In this document: in pieces, positions 1-9,230 of the stretch
Layout of the letters: every line of letters starts with the position of its first letter
Numbering within the stretch: the first letter of the stretch is position 1
Origin: Chaetoceros tenuissimus
Taxonomy: Eukaryota; Bacillariophyta; Thalassiosirophyceae; Chaetocerotales; Chaetocerotaceae
Length of the DNA stretch: 64,000 nucleotides
Assembly: GCA_021927905.1 (NCBI GenBank)
Contig: BLLK01000028.1
Span: 1-64,000, forward strand
Direction: 5' to 3'
Position numbers and translations under genes: made by a program
The notes under the pieces: generated by a model
Told to the model about the DNA's origin: nothing
What the model saw: only the letters and a program-made list of their open reading frames with translations
Database searches by the model: none

Positions 1-233
1 TTATGAGTGAATTGGAATGTATGGAACGTTCACTTGTTCTTCCTCTTTTTGAAGCATGGTTGATGGCTTTGCTCTCTCAGGCCACCTCACGTGATGTCTT
101 TCACGTGTCTGAAAATTATAGTCCTTGTCGGATAGGTGGACTAATTTGGCTATTGTTAGACAAAATGGCAAGCGACTGTAAATAATTTAAAATCTCTTTT
201 TTCATTTTTTCCATTTTTTTCTTCAACCTTCCA
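1..233. other. left flank, no gene recognised
   Basis: A 60-codon open frame is present at 3-185, but it has no recognisable domain and no supporting context. The rest is pyrimidine-rich DNA leading to the transposon end. I see nothing else here. Confidence 0.4.
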
Positions 234-236
234 CCA

Positions 237-253
237 GGCCTTGTCCATTCACT
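237..253 (+). repeat. left terminal inverted repeat of the Harbinger element
   Basis: A 17-bp repeat that is an exact reverse complement of 3730-3746. Confidence 0.9.
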
Positions 254-328
254 CCAAAAAATAAAAAAAATAAAAAAAAATACACCTCATAACCCATTCA
301 TTTTCTGAACATGACGTGTTTTTGTAAC

Positions 329-384
329 TTTTTTTTTTTTCTGACGCCAGCCTTGGCAGGGAGCTGGCGTCGCTAAAAAAAAAA
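329..384. repeat. subterminal hairpin of the Harbinger element
   Basis: Perfect 9-bp arms GACGCCAGC (343-351) and GCTGGCGTC (363-371) enclose an 11-base loop. The arms are flanked by a T run on the left and an A run on the right that could extend the stem. The second family copy keeps this hairpin at 58638-58691, with a paired arm substitution and the loop in the opposite sense relative to the element. Confidence 0.85.
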
Positions 385-492
385 GTACCACTCTCTCGAA
401 GAGAGGACGATCGGCCGTCCTAGCCTCAACAGATGTGCCAACACAAGAAGAGACTGCACCATTGAACTGCATGCTTATGTTACATTTGTTAC

Positions 493-1818
493 CTATGTCC
501 CATCTCTTCTCCGTACCTTAGGTCTAACAAAACCACTGTCGCTGACATCTATCATCAATTGTTCACGTGGTAGCATATCGCTGGGTACAGTAGATCTTCT
601 CATTCTCATAGTATCATCATCAAAATGCTCTCCTCCTCCACTGAGATCTCTTGGTACCAACGGATCTCCATCCTCCCTCTCTGACATATCTACCTCACCT
701 TCACAACTTAGATAATAAGCATCACGTGGTGTAGGAGGTAGTGTGCTGGAACTATACATTTCATTTTTATTGATGAGAAAGTTATGCAAGCGACAGAGAC
801 AGGACACGAATGCGATGATCTTCTTGATTGTGTATTTCTTTGGAGCAGGTTTTCGCAAGAATCCCCATCGCTGGCAGAGAATACCAAATGCGCATTCAAT
901 ATTAATGCGAAGCTGAGAATGGAAGAAGTTGTAGTTATCATGAAGCTTACAAAATTCCCGATGAGATTTTGTATATGGTGTAGCCATGAAGTCTGTATTG
1001 ACGTACGCGTTGTCTCCAAACAAACAGAGGCCGTCTGCTAAAAAACCTGGCTCCTCTAGCTTTTGGCGGATTGGAGAAGATTCAAATGAAATGAGATCAC
1101 TTGAGGAACCTCCAAAAAGAATGGATAAATCTAAGAATCGCTTTCTGGAATCACAGATTGCTTGTAGATTTAGGCCGTACTTGTTTTTCCTTGAACAGAA
1201 CCATTTCCGTTCATCGACTTTGGCTTTTTCACACTCTGCTTTGGTAGGTTTATGAATCCATACCAACATTCCGTCAATAGCACCAGCACAGCAGGAAAAG
1301 CCTACTTTTGATTTTGCTTGGAACTCCGCAGCGATTCGACGCTGTTCATCATGATCGGATGGAAACATGATTTTAAAATTATCATGTTCATTCACAGCGT
1401 CGACTACAGCATCAACCGTATCAAAGACAGAAGTATGAGATACTCCATAAGATATAGATATATCATACGGATCTCCTCCAGCAAAATATCGCAAACCAAT
1501 TCCAAGTCTGCTAGCAAGTGGAATTCTTCCACTGGGACCTTGCTTTCCTTCAGTCTTGTATAATTTCTCATACAAGACCTGTTTTATTTCTCTGAATAAA
1601 ATACGGAAAGAAGTGTAAGACATACGATACGCTCGTTTGAAATAATTCTCACCCATTTCTCGATAAATTGAAGGCATGGTTCTACGTATCCTAGGAATAT
1701 TGGTTGCACCAAGTTTTGTACCGATCACAGGCACTCTTCGTTTCATACATAATTTTCTAAAAACAGCATATTTTGAAATGATTTTCAAATGGTTTGCAGC
1801 AATGGAATAAGTAGTCAT
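493..1818 (-). CDS. PIF/Harbinger-type DDE transposase (HARBI1 family)
   Basis: This 441-residue protein should cut and join the element ends in the nucleus. The DDE_Tnp_4 fold is visible: D182 in the motif AIDGMLVWI, D269 in LFGDNAYV and E308 in NIECAFGILCQRWGFLR, followed by a helix ending in CRLHNFLI that is typical of HARBI1-like proteins. Residues 70-150 hold the helical DNA-binding part, with the motif SISYGVSHTSVF. The start is the first ATG, with about 300 bases to the divergent partner gene. All three catalytic acids are present and the frame is unbroken. The C-terminal 80 residues are polar and weakly conserved; their last part recurs in the deleted copy at 58290-58514. Confidence 0.92.
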   Translation of the reverse strand: MTTYSIAANHLKIISKYAVFRKLCMKRRVPVIGTKLGATNIPRIRRTMPSIYREMGENYFKRAYRMSYTSFRILFREIKQVLYEKLYKTEGKQGPSGRIPLASRLGIGLRYFAGGDPYDISISYGVSHTSVFDTVDAVVDAVNEHDNFKIMFPSDHDEQRRIAAEFQAKSKVGFSCCAGAIDGMLVWIHKPTKAECEKAKVDERKWFCSRKNKYGLNLQAICDSRKRFLDLSILFGGSSSDLISFESSPIRQKLEEPGFLADGLCLFGDNAYVNTDFMATPYTKSHREFCKLHDNYNFFHSQLRINIECAFGILCQRWGFLRKPAPKKYTIKKIIAFVSCLCRLHNFLINKNEMYSSSTLPPTPRDAYYLSCEGEVDMSEREDGDPLVPRDLSGGGEHFDDDTMRMRRSTVPSDMLPREQLMIDVSDSGFVRPKVRRRDGT

Positions 1819-2120
1819 TTTTCTTTACATCTTTATTTATGAGAAGATGTTTGATTTTGATGGCCGTGCTGAGTTTCTTTTTGTTTAATGATTCATTGCA
1901 AGAGAAACGTTCTTCGTCTTTCTTCGTCATCAAATTTAGAATGCATTCTTTACTTTCTTTTTCGCGGTAGAACGCATTCTTCAGTTTTAGCCAATGAGCG
2001 ATCACCATTCCAAATTTCAAAGTTTTCCCTCCAAAAATGAAACCATTCTGCGTCATCACATGATTTCCATTCATCAATTCTACTTCAAATAAAGGCTCAT
2101 TTTTCAAGCAAGTACGAAAA

Positions 2121-3485
2121 ATGAACTCTTCACCTGTTCCACCATCTGACTCTGAAAACGCTGGATTCATTCCGTGTAAAGTTTGTAAGCAGTATCATGA
2201 CTGTAGTAAGAACTACAAAGCAAATGACAACAGCAAGAAGACTCTGCTAGCAATGGTTGTTGGTATCCGGTCCTCAACTGGGGAAGTTGTTGCCGATCTT
2301 AATGACGACAGCTTGTGGAACAAGACTGTTGGCAGAAGTAAAAAATCTGACTATATGCCGACCAAGACGCTTCTCCTACTGGAGATGAAACGTCGCAAAT
2401 GTATTTTAAACATTACAGCAAAATCCACGGTAAAAGATAGACCTAGTTTATTGAAATGGTTGGTCGACAATCCGATCGACGACCCAGCCGACATTTCTTT
2501 TGTAACTGATCACGTTCTTGCCTTTGAAACAGCACTTCGTGCTGTCCGTGCCGAAGAGGAGACCTCACCAAAGGAAAAGAATGTCAATTTCTGGCGAGGG
2601 CAGGAACCGTACCTTCGCTTGATCCATTGTATTCTAGATACGGCAGAGATGAGGGTGCAGTTCCAAGAGTCCTATGCTGCACTCTCACGGGAAAGTATTG
2701 ATGCACGAAACTCCACTGAAATTGCGCCTGTTTCATTCTGGAATCAGGTTAGCGATAAGTTCAAAGATCAAGACTTCCAACCAAACAGCTTACCATACGG
2801 GTTTTTGCATGATGATTTTGATAAAGAGCTGGACCTGTCATGTGCGGATATCGACATTGATGCGCAAAAAGCAAAAACAAAATTCATCCACTTGCAATCA
2901 TGTGTCAATAGAGTGAAGGCACGCTGGGACCAAAGTGGGAATGGGGATGGAAACATTATTGATGATGAGGAGGCTGGTTCAGACAAGCATTCTTTCCTGA
3001 GAAGTGAACCAAGCGCGTGTTTGTACCTATGGGAGTACGCGGACAGCTTAGACTTTCTCCCAACAGTGATGCAGCAAATTGATGCATCAATTGCTTTGAC
3101 AGAGAGCAATATTCCTACTGCTGCAGCCAATTCATCTGGAACAAAAAGGAAGATTGAGATTGAAGTCAGTAAAGAAGATAAGGAGTTGATGAAAAGATTG
3201 GCACGTTCTACTTACGTCATGGAAGCATCTGTTCTCAAAAGTGAGATTCGGGCTAGCGAATCTACTCTTCTTGACTTGAAAGGTCGGAAGATTGAAGCAA
3301 TGAAGGAACTACGGAAGATGAGGAGAGATGATTGTCCTGCTGAAGAGATTCAAGAACAAAAGGATTGGACTGATCAAATTGAGGAACAAATTCTAGCTCA
3401 AGCCGATGCACTCATTGAGCTAGAGGAACAGTTGGAGGAACTACGTGCACAGGAACATAACGAAGATGACGGTGATGAGGATTGA
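2121..3485 (+). CDS. Harbinger partner protein, Myb/SANT-like with C-terminal coiled coil
   Basis: A 454-residue protein encoded divergently from the transposase inside the same inverted repeats. The N-terminus has a small cysteine pair (CKVCKQYHDC). Residues about 190-270 look like a Myb/SANT or MADF-type trihelix (SFWNQVSDKFKD, later CVNRVKARW). Residues about 340-450 form an acidic coiled coil rich in E, K and L. In the PIF/Harbinger family the second protein binds the element ends and brings the transposase into the nucleus, so that role is inferred here. The last 140 residues are strongly conserved in the deleted copy at 57856-58287, which confirms that this gene belongs to the element. 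Confidence 0.8.
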   Translation: MNSSPVPPSDSENAGFIPCKVCKQYHDCSKNYKANDNSKKTLLAMVVGIRSSTGEVVADLNDDSLWNKTVGRSKKSDYMPTKTLLLLEMKRRKCILNITAKSTVKDRPSLLKWLVDNPIDDPADISFVTDHVLAFETALRAVRAEEETSPKEKNVNFWRGQEPYLRLIHCILDTAEMRVQFQESYAALSRESIDARNSTEIAPVSFWNQVSDKFKDQDFQPNSLPYGFLHDDFDKELDLSCADIDIDAQKAKTKFIHLQSCVNRVKARWDQSGNGDGNIIDDEEAGSDKHSFLRSEPSACLYLWEYADSLDFLPTVMQQIDASIALTESNIPTAAANSSGTKRKIEIEVSKEDKELMKRLARSTYVMEASVLKSEIRASESTLLDLKGRKIEAMKELRKMRRDDCPAEEIQEQKDWTDQIEEQILAQADALIELEEQLEELRAQEHNEDDGDED

Positions 3486-3729
3486 AGAGATGGTGTGGAG
3501 AGGGAAAGGTAGTACGTAACGAGGTGCTCGAGGTGTCGTCAAGGAAGAAATTGGCTAATTGAAAGAAGCGTAGGACAGCCGATAGGAGGTAGAGAAAATT
3601 ATAATAAACTAGCTAAAATTGACATGAACTTTTTTTTTCTTTTAAGATGTTTGTTTGGACGAGGTGCGTTGAAAAAATAAAATGTCCTTGACTACGTCAT
3701 CATAACTATTTTTTTTTTTTTTTTTCAAA

Positions 3730-3746
3730 AGTGAATGGACAAGGCC
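3730..3746 (-). repeat. right terminal inverted repeat of the Harbinger element
   Basis: Exact reverse complement of 237-253, preceded by a long T run and followed by TCA. Confidence 0.9.
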
Positions 3747-3843
3747 TCAACAATATTCCAGATTTCAGAATTTCATCATTCTTATCATACTCATAGAATG
3801 TTAATGTGTTATTCTACCTTACATACCAAAGTCATTTAACACC

Positions 3844-5055
3844 ATGAGGAGCCTCTTAATAGTTCCACTTTTATCATTTCTACTATTTGCAGAGAATTGT
3901 TTTGCATTTCAGCCGGCCCTCAGATTGCTAGGCTCGCATAGAAGATTGACTCACCTAGCTTCCGCTGCTTCAACAACAATTTCAAAAGACAATGTATCCA
4001 CACAACAACCGCCACAGATTATCAAGTTTCAAGAACCTAAAACAAACACAACAGTGGTTCTCATTGGAACTATGCACTACAACCCTCAAAGTATAGCAAC
4101 TGTTACAAATACAGTCCAAAATCTAGCCAATGAGAAATCACTTGCATCAGTTTTAGTAGAATCTTGCGATGTGAGATGGAACACCACCATGGAGTTACTC
4201 AAGACAAAACGAGGTCAAATATTCGAACCAGTATTAATGAGTGAAATGAAAGCTGCAAGTGATGTTGCTATGGAAAATGGCATTCCTGTTGTTCTAGGTG
4301 ACCAAAGGATCAATGTCACTGGTGATATGTTGGGAGAAACCTTTCGCGAAACATTTGTAGAACTTGCTAATCCATTCGGAGGAGGATGGGGTAGACTCAT
4401 CAACGAATTTCAGCAAAAGGCTGAAATTGCACTTCCTAGTGGAGATGGATATCTAAATGCGAAATCTATTCTCGATCCTAGGTTATTGATTGCTGCTCCT
4501 GTTTCATTTGCGAAATACCCTTTGTCATTTTTGGCTAGGAATCCTATTTCTACTTCGATTGTATTTGCATTTATTGGAGCTTTGACAGTACTCGATGCCA
4601 CAACTTCTGGTGATGTCTCATTTATGGATGCATCAATTGAGGAGCAGATTATTAGTATTTTGAGTTCCTTTGCTGTAGCTGGATTGGAATTCGCTTTGTT
4701 TGGGAGATTAATGGTGCAAGTGCTACTATATGAACGAAACGAAATTATTGCAAAAAATATTCTAGAACAGTGTAGATTGTACAGTAGATCAGGGAATACA
4801 AGCACGATGAACATAGATGACACTCTTTCCTCCTCACCACTATCAAAGCTCTTTTCTTTCATGACGAGCAATGACACGAATGACAGGAAGGTATCTCAAC
4901 CAATCGATCAAGAGTTTGAAACAATTTATGTGCCAGATAGCCCGCAAATAAATACAGTGGTTAATAAAGACGGAGAAAGGATTGTTCTTGCTGTCTTAGG
5001 TATGGCTCATTGCAACGGAATAGTGAAACTATTAAGAGAAGAACTCGTAGAATGA
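3844..5055 (+). CDS. TraB/PrgY-family protein, predicted plastid-targeted
   Basis: A 403-residue protein of the TraB/PrgY/GumN-like superfamily, whose members resemble metal-dependent proteases. The conserved GTMHYN motif is at about residues 75-80 and a second AH motif (GMAHCNGI) lies near the C-terminus; both are hallmarks of the family, as is the VESCDVRW segment after the first strand. The N-terminus is a hydrophobic signal peptide ending in CFAF-QPA, which matches the diatom plastid bipartite site with a phenylalanine at +1. Two hydrophobic helices at about 210-260 suggest a membrane anchor. The substrate is unknown. It lies 96 bp downstream of the transposon end and converges with the thioesterase gene. 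Confidence 0.82.
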   Translation: MRSLLIVPLLSFLLFAENCFAFQPALRLLGSHRRLTHLASAASTTISKDNVSTQQPPQIIKFQEPKTNTTVVLIGTMHYNPQSIATVTNTVQNLANEKSLASVLVESCDVRWNTTMELLKTKRGQIFEPVLMSEMKAASDVAMENGIPVVLGDQRINVTGDMLGETFRETFVELANPFGGGWGRLINEFQQKAEIALPSGDGYLNAKSILDPRLLIAAPVSFAKYPLSFLARNPISTSIVFAFIGALTVLDATTSGDVSFMDASIEEQIISILSSFAVAGLEFALFGRLMVQVLLYERNEIIAKNILEQCRLYSRSGNTSTMNIDDTLSSSPLSKLFSFMTSNDTNDRKVSQPIDQEFETIYVPDSPQINTVVNKDGERIVLAVLGMAHCNGIVKLLREELVE

Positions 5056-5281
5056 TTACACAGTACAAGGGAAATCTTTCTATGCTTCACCTCTGTACTG
5101 ATATACATGTGCACCAAGTATGCTGCAGTCCAAATATGCCAATAGAAATACTATGTCCTTATCAGATAAATGTAGTACTTCATATTTTCTACCTAGATGG
5201 TATTCAACAGAAACTAGTACTATCCCACCAAATGCTTTCTCATTTGATTTTTAACTTGACTGTGTCATAATTTATATTCGT

Positions 5282-6142
5282 CTATGATAAATGACTACTT
5301 TTTACAGTAATAAAGAGAACCGTAGCTTCTGAAAAAAGTATGCTACCATCATGACTCTCCATTCTGGCCGACATGTATACTTTTCTCCCTTCTGTTCGTT
5401 CGTGCCTCACTCGAATAACAATATTTGTATCTTGGGGAAGAGGTGCTCTATAGTCAACATTCAGATTCGCAGTGACAACATGTGGGAAATCCTCATCATT
5501 ATACTCCTTGTTGGCAAACAGCCGAATTGCTTCCCAACCCCATCCAAAAGTGTCATCAAACAAAAGTGAAATTATTCCTCCATGAACAATACCATCATGC
5601 CCATTCAAATTCTTGCCAATTTTAATATCTGCGGCGCATATTTCTTGTTGTATGGTTGTTTCAGGTGCATTGCTTGTATAGACTCTATGAAAAGCATTGT
5701 ATCGCTCAATAGAGTTTGGTTTCATTAAAGCACCAAAAATTGCATGACTATCTGCTAAATTTCGCTCTGGATCTTTCATTTTTTCAAAATAATAGGTTGA
5801 TGGATCTCCGCCTCCGAAAAGTTCTTTAGGGTCTCTTTCATCATCAATTGTTGGTGACGGTGATGCACAAAAAACAGTTGGAAAAAGTGATGGCAACTTA
5901 TTTGACAAGTACTTGCTGGAGCCATGATACGCAAACGTCTTTTTTGACAGTGGCTTTTTACTTGCATTATTTACTGGATTCGAGTCTAACGTAAAGGCAG
6001 TCACTACCGATGCGAGAGATGTAATAACTACAGTTTTCATAAAGAGAGAAGAGTGACTTTTTGACGAGTTATTCTTGAACGAGTTACAAACAGTGGAAAA
6101 ATTTCTTTGGAAAGAGCTTTTGGCTATCCTCGTTGAGTACAT
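5282..6142 (-). CDS. hot-dog thioesterase (PaaI/THEM4-like)
   Basis: The C-terminal 120 residues form a hot-dog thioesterase domain: NGHDGIVHGGIISLLFDD, then VTANLNVDYRAPLPQDT, then the strand with ARMESHDGSILFSEATVLF. The VHGG-x-I-x-x-L-x-D pattern is the acyl-CoA-binding helix region of the PaaI and THEM4/5 families, so the protein probably hydrolyses acyl-CoA thioesters. The first ATG in frame is at 6142; an upstream in-frame TTG is not a likely start. The N-terminus is basic and serine-rich with a hydrophobic stretch near residue 35-55 ending TAF, compatible with a mitochondrial or plastid precursor. I cannot decide between the two from the sequence. Confidence 0.83.
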   Translation of the reverse strand: MYSTRIAKSSFQRNFSTVCNSFKNNSSKSHSSLFMKTVVITSLASVVTAFTLDSNPVNNASKKPLSKKTFAYHGSSKYLSNKLPSLFPTVFCASPSPTIDDERDPKELFGGGDPSTYYFEKMKDPERNLADSHAIFGALMKPNSIERYNAFHRVYTSNAPETTIQQEICAADIKIGKNLNGHDGIVHGGIISLLFDDTFGWGWEAIRLFANKEYNDEDFPHVVTANLNVDYRAPLPQDTNIVIRVRHERTEGRKVYMSARMESHDGSILFSEATVLFITVKSSHLS

Positions 6143-6850
6143 AGGTCTAAGAGAGTACAGCCGATGTACCAAGTTATTGCACAGTTTGGGAGGAGGAAGT
6201 ATCTAAAGTGTATGATTTGTTGAAAGTAATTAGAAAGCTGATATTGCTGAATGTGATGAATAATGAGAGTTGAGAAGCGAAAAAGGGGAAAGGGGGGATG
6301 GAAAGATACGATTGGAGGTCTATTTATTATCGGTTTGTCATCAGGGAACCGATTCCTTACCCCGTTTATTTTTCCGTTCGTGCGTGCGTTCGTTCGTGTC
6401 ACACTACTAACAGATGACCCCAACGGGGTGAAATGATTCGCTCCGTTCTATTGTTCGCGTCGCACTACTAACTGTTGACTCTGAATGGGTGAAGATGATT
6501 CGTTCATTCTCACAATTAGTAACTACCTACTTGACATGATTGACGGATAGAAGGTCAGACTGTCTGCAGTAAAGTAGACACTCTACCTAGGACCATTCTT
6601 CTATTGTACAGGCATTCTATAACACAGTGCTGTACCTCTTTACTTCTTACAAAATAGGGTGAACCTACTATGTACTATCATTTACTTTTAGTTTCGATGA
6701 GAAAAAACAAACAAACCGATTTCAACCTGACTTGTCTACTTATGTAAAAGACATGAACATATTATGTCATCTATCTTCTTCTAGCTAGCCATAAACGAAC
6801 GCCATGCTTTTTTGCGTGCGGTCGTTTCATTGATGAAAGACGGATGACGG
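6143..6850. other. intergenic spacer with a 61-bp tandem duplication
   Basis: The spacer separates two divergently oriented genes. At 6393-6510 a unit of about 61 bases is repeated twice with about 75-80 percent identity (both start TTCG-GTC-CACTACTAAC). No coding frame with recognisable content was seen, and nothing else stands out. Confidence 0.5.
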
Positions 6851-7942
6851 ATGCAAGCATCGGTACCTATCATCAGCGTAGATACTACATATATTGGATG
6901 TATATCAGAAACTAAGATTACATATATCGATTTCTCCATATATGTGGCTTTGAACACAAAAGAAATGGAGCACCAAATCGAGCATCAAACGGGTCTTATT
7001 CTCCCAAATTCACCAAAAAAATCTGACTTGAATGTCATTGCTTCAGGCACCACCCTCCAACCATCAATCCTGAAAGTGCTTCGTATTTTAAGAGACAGCA
7101 ATCCTTCACTTCAAAGAAAAATGATGCATGGAATAGACGATACGCAGGATTCGTCTGTGGATCAATATTTATCGTATTGGAATAGATTTCAGGAAATTGT
7201 CATTCTATCCGATGATACATTTACCGGCTTGAATTTAGGAGGTCTCATGGTTCGACTGGTTAATGTACTTCCTTTCTTTCAAGCTATAGAAGAAGAGAAT
7301 ATCATTTTACAAAATTTGAATTTTGGAGGGACAGATATTGGAATGGATAACTTTTTACAGGCAGTGGAATCTCTTTCTGATGAAAAGAAAACATGTGTAA
7401 CTGGATTGTATTTGGGAGGATGTGGTATTGCTAGTCGAAAAGGAACAGGCAATTTGATAAAAGCTCTTGGGATGCTACCGAATCTCAAGATTTTGGATTT
7501 ACGATACAATGATTTTGAAGGGAAAGACATGGTTGATTTAGAATCTTCCATAGCATCTGCTGCCACTCTTGAAATCTTGCATTTAGAAGGCAACTTCATC
7601 AAATGTGAAGGTGCAACAGCCATTGGAAATGTTTTGAAAACGTCAAATATCAAAGAGCTTTATCTTGGGGCAAATCAGATTGGAAGTGTTGGAGCGAAAG
7701 CTCTTGCTGATGGTATTACAAATAATGGACACCTTGAGAAATTTTACCTCGAAGGCAACTTTATCGGTGAAATAGGAGCAAATGCTTTCAAAGATGTATT
7801 ACTTGATCAGCAAAGTCGAGAATGCAAAGTATTAGGAAAATTATATGTTGATAATAATGGTATTGGAAAGGAAGCAGCAACATCGCTTGGAAGAGCCCTT
7901 GGTAGTGAGGGATTAATTGATGGTTCTTTATTTGGCGACTAG
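6851..7942 (+). CDS. leucine-rich repeat protein (ribonuclease-inhibitor type)
   Basis: A 363-residue protein with at least five LRRs of the RNI type between about residues 150 and 350. Examples are LKILDLRYNDFEGKDM, LEILHLEGNFIKCEGA, IKELYLGANQIGSVGA and LEKFYLEGNFIGEIGA. These repeats usually bind other proteins; no catalytic domain is visible. No signal peptide or membrane segment is evident, so it is probably cytosolic or nuclear. Two starts are possible: the ATG at 6851, or the ATG at 6965 after a less typical 38-residue leader. I keep the longer one with low certainty. Its partner and pathway are unknown. Confidence 0.75.
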   Translation: MQASVPIISVDTTYIGCISETKITYIDFSIYVALNTKEMEHQIEHQTGLILPNSPKKSDLNVIASGTTLQPSILKVLRILRDSNPSLQRKMMHGIDDTQDSSVDQYLSYWNRFQEIVILSDDTFTGLNLGGLMVRLVNVLPFFQAIEEENIILQNLNFGGTDIGMDNFLQAVESLSDEKKTCVTGLYLGGCGIASRKGTGNLIKALGMLPNLKILDLRYNDFEGKDMVDLESSIASAATLEILHLEGNFIKCEGATAIGNVLKTSNIKELYLGANQIGSVGAKALADGITNNGHLEKFYLEGNFIGEIGANAFKDVLLDQQSRECKVLGKLYVDNNGIGKEAATSLGRALGSEGLIDGSLFGD

Positions 7943-8029
7943 AATAGCTTAGTTTGTGATTCTAATACTCCATTGGAAAATGATTCCAACGGCATATGGG
8001 GTTGTGTGACGAATATATTGCCGGTGTGA

Positions 8030-8857
8030 TCATGCTTCTGAGTTTTCGGAAATGCTTGCGAAAATCTCTCGTCGCCTCTTTATCTCACCACTTGTCGAGT
8101 TTAAAGTAACAATCTCAGCTATGGACTCATCTGGAATACGCCATATTTCGACATCCTTTAGTTCACTTTTATCTAAATCATCATTAGTCTTTTCCCCTTC
8201 TTGACAATCTCGTAATAATTGTAACAATGTTTCTGCTCCTTCATCGACGTTGTCGTCGGCAAAATCCATCTCAAGCAAAAGATTATTAATTTGATTTGAA
8301 TGACATCCTAAAGCCAAAGCTCTACATTGATAGAGTCCAGTTGTATCAACCAAGTATAATCCTAACAAATCATCAACACTCTTTACAGCTAATAATCCAG
8401 CCGTTGCCAAACTTCGAGTTGATTCTTGAACATGACATCGAGCAAGGTAATTGACAAGTCCCCAGCCTAACCTTTCTGCAAAATCTCTATTTTTTGCTAC
8501 ACCAAATAACGTCGACTCCTCTGCACATATGTCTCTGCCTTTATCAGCAAGTTCATGTCCATCGACTCTCCAACCTGCACTTAGTAATAGTGCATTATCA
8601 TCAATCTGTTCAACTCGAGCTGGGCCAATATTCTCTAAAAGCAATTCATCGCTATACGTTTCAGAGGTAGAATCATACTCTCTTATATGTATCGAGACAA
8701 AAGCAATTCCATCCTTGCACTTAGCTGCAAGACATGGTGGAGATGATTGGATATATTTGTTTGGAGTATTGAAGGGATATGCTATCGGAGACTGTTTGCT
8801 ATGAACTAATGAAAGATTCAAGATCAGTAGGCTGCAAATGAGGAGAAGAACATACAT
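8030..8857 (-). CDS. proteasome alpha-subunit-like protein with signal peptide
   Basis: The 275-residue product begins with a clear secretory signal peptide (MYVLLLICSLLILNLSLVHS). It then shows an N-terminal-nucleophile-hydrolase fold like 20S proteasome alpha subunits. The pattern is a strand (DGIAFVSIHIRE), then RVEQIDDNALLLSAGWRVDG (compare alpha-subunit K-I-x-x-I-D-x-H-x-G-x-A-x-A-G), then the helix with RLGWGLVNYLARC. After that come a strand with LLGLYLVDTTGLYQCRALALG and a helix with ALALGCHSNQINNLLLEM. No catalytic Thr is expected in alpha-type subunits. The in-frame TTG upstream of the ATG is ignored. A signal peptide on this fold is unusual, because proteasomes are cytosolic and nuclear; an ER, lumenal or plastid-periplastid role is inferred. 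Confidence 0.68.
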   Translation of the reverse strand: MYVLLLICSLLILNLSLVHSKQSPIAYPFNTPNKYIQSSPPCLAAKCKDGIAFVSIHIREYDSTSETYSDELLLENIGPARVEQIDDNALLLSAGWRVDGHELADKGRDICAEESTLFGVAKNRDFAERLGWGLVNYLARCHVQESTRSLATAGLLAVKSVDDLLGLYLVDTTGLYQCRALALGCHSNQINNLLLEMDFADDNVDEGAETLLQLLRDCQEGEKTNDDLDKSELKDVEIWRIPDESIAEIVTLNSTSGEIKRRREIFASISENSEA

Positions 8858-9230
8858 TTGGCTTGCTGATTCTTTCGTACTCAAGACTATACTAACTTGA
8901 GACCAAGATGTTAAAGTATAGACTGATTCTTCAGTTTCGATACAGGTGATGAAATAAAAAGTATGAATTGGACATTGGATGCTCTGGATTCCTTCTGGAT
9001 GCTGGTTAAAAATACCTGTGTATGTAAAAATGAGTCACGTACGTACATACATATACTTGGATCAGAGAAAACAACGATGACGTCAATCCGGCACCAATAC
9101 CAACTCGCTGCAAGCATTGGCCACTGGCTGTAACGTGCTTAACGAGTAGCTTTTAGAGTGTGCACCAGCTGACCAGTTGATGTGCACACATCAAGCATAT
9201 ACGCCATTCCATCATCGTTTCAGAGAAACT
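8858..9230. promoter_or_regulatory. divergent intergenic region between the proteasome-like and LOR genes
   Basis: A region of 373 bases between two divergent starts must hold both promoters. It contains a CRE-like TGACGTCA at about 9078-9085 and short palindromic ACGTACGT-type motifs near 9037. No motif is proven functional. Confidence 0.4.

Larger units (their letters stand above)
237..3746. mobile_element. PIF/Harbinger DNA transposon, apparently complete
   Basis: The element is bounded by perfect 17-bp inverted repeats, GGCCTTGTCCATTCACT at 237-253 and its reverse complement at 3730-3746. A related copy at 57622-58782 has the same first eleven bases and a clean 3-bp duplication TCA. Here the flanking triplets are CCA and TCA, so the duplication has probably decayed by one base. 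Inside are a DDE transposase on the minus strand and a partner protein on the plus strand, transcribed divergently. This two-gene layout is usual for PIF/Harbinger. Homopolymer A/T tracts lie just inside both ends. Both reading frames are long and open, so the copy could be recent or still active; this is inferred from the sequence only. Confidence 0.88.

Noticed and set aside
1757-2170. 137-codon minus-strand frame between the two Harbinger genes
   Set aside because: It overlaps both start regions, has no recognisable content and is probably the shared promoter.
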